Positions 5,219-5,522 of a DNA stretch of 5,522 nucleotides are shown here, one piece after another. Made by a program: the position numbers and the translations under genes. Under the pieces are notes generated by a model, which was given only the letters and a program-made list of their open reading frames with translations, ran no database searches and was not told the DNA's origin. Numbering within the stretch: the stretch's first letter is position 1; each line of letters starts with the position of its first letter. This stretch comes from Acetofilamentum sp. (GTDB lineage: Bacteria > Bacteroidota > Bacteroidia > Bacteroidales > DTU049): contig DYON01000181.1 in NCBI GenBank assembly GCA_020720525.1, positions 1-5,522 on the forward strand. The letters are read 5' to 3'.

Positions 5219-5522
5219 TTAGCGTGGGTGGAAAAGTACAACGTCAATATAGGTTTTCCAATCCCAATAACGATTGCCATAAAAGCAGCCGTCCCAGCAA
5301 TAGATCTTTTTGAGATTGAAAACGATTGTAGCAACAAGAAAAGTTAAAAATACAACTCGAACATACAGTTTTGAAGACCAAACTTTTATAAATAATTGCG
5401 AGAGCGGAATACTGAATATGGAGTAGTATTTATCGAAACTTACTTGCAACTTTTTAGGTTTTACGGACGATAGCTCAGAAAAAACTGCTTTTTGTAGCAA
5501 CAGAAATAAATTAATAATATTT
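5219..5522 (-). CDS. Possible C-terminal part of an unidentified membrane protein (partial)
   Basis: A minus-strand frame that is open from the right edge of the window to a TAA at 5219-5221, about 100 codons, so its start lies outside. I do not recognise the family. The visible part is rich in aromatic residues, has one probable membrane helix (LYVRVVFLTFLVATIVFNL), and ends with a Trp/Tyr-rich tail containing CWDGCFYGNRYWDWKTY before FHPR. It stops 55 nt before the asd start, just upstream of the predicted asd promoter, which is a sensible position for a real gene end. Against it, the DNA is AT-rich, no homology could be tested, and another frame is also open across part of this stretch (the upstream extension of asd). 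Confidence 0.4.
   Translation of the reverse strand, partial: NIINLFLLLQKAVFSELSSVKPKKLQVSFDKYYSIFSIPLSQLFIKVWSSKLYVRVVFLTFLVATIVFNLKKIYCWDGCFYGNRYWDWKTYIDVVLFHPR

Noticed and set aside
5164..5337. A 58-residue N-terminal extension of asd, hydrophobic in part.
   Set aside because: The Rossmann motif of Asd normally starts within the first residues, as it does from 5163, and a good promoter match lies inside the extension.

Overview
The window looks like a piece of a Bacteroidota chromosome. Supporting signs are promoter matches of the TTG-N19-21-TAnnTTTG type, the absence of clear Shine-Dalgarno sequences ahead of most genes, a MauE/DoxX-plus-thioredoxin-like protein of a type I associate with Bacteroidales and relatives (the 'BT_3928 family'), and AT-rich intergenic DNA. 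No rRNA, tRNA, CRISPR array, transposase or phage gene was seen.

Left part (1-1565, minus strand): a tryptophan biosynthesis transcription unit. trpB (27-1220) is complete and its operon continues beyond the left edge. A long regulated leader lies upstream of it (1221-1565). It has a Bacteroidota-type promoter, a 25-codon leader peptide ORF with three consecutive Trp codons, mutually exclusive RNA pairings, and a strong 12-bp intrinsic terminator about 170 nt before trpB. This is a textbook transcription-attenuation layout. It is the most informative regulatory element here and would go unseen by gene callers, because the peptide probably starts with GTG and is very short.

Centre (1619-3893, plus strand): a divergent two-gene unit. 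The first gene encodes a membrane protein with an N-terminal MauE/DoxX-like four-helix domain and a C-terminal thioredoxin-like domain. The second, starting 2 nt after the first one's stop codon, encodes an OppB/DppB-type ABC transporter permease. No ATPase, second permease or binding protein is present, so the permease is an orphan within this window.

Right part (3894-5522): a 286-bp convergent intergenic region with several dyads but no gene, then asd (aspartate-semialdehyde dehydrogenase, minus strand) with a close promoter match and a very short 5' UTR. At the right edge is the 3' part of an open frame that may be the C-terminus of an unidentified membrane protein. asd and trpB both serve amino-acid biosynthesis, but they lie in separate transcription units and nothing links them to the permease.

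No clearly new multi-gene system is visible. The best candidates for a second look are the trp attenuator with its possibly leaderless GTG leader peptide, and the coupled MauE/thioredoxin-like plus orphan permease pair.
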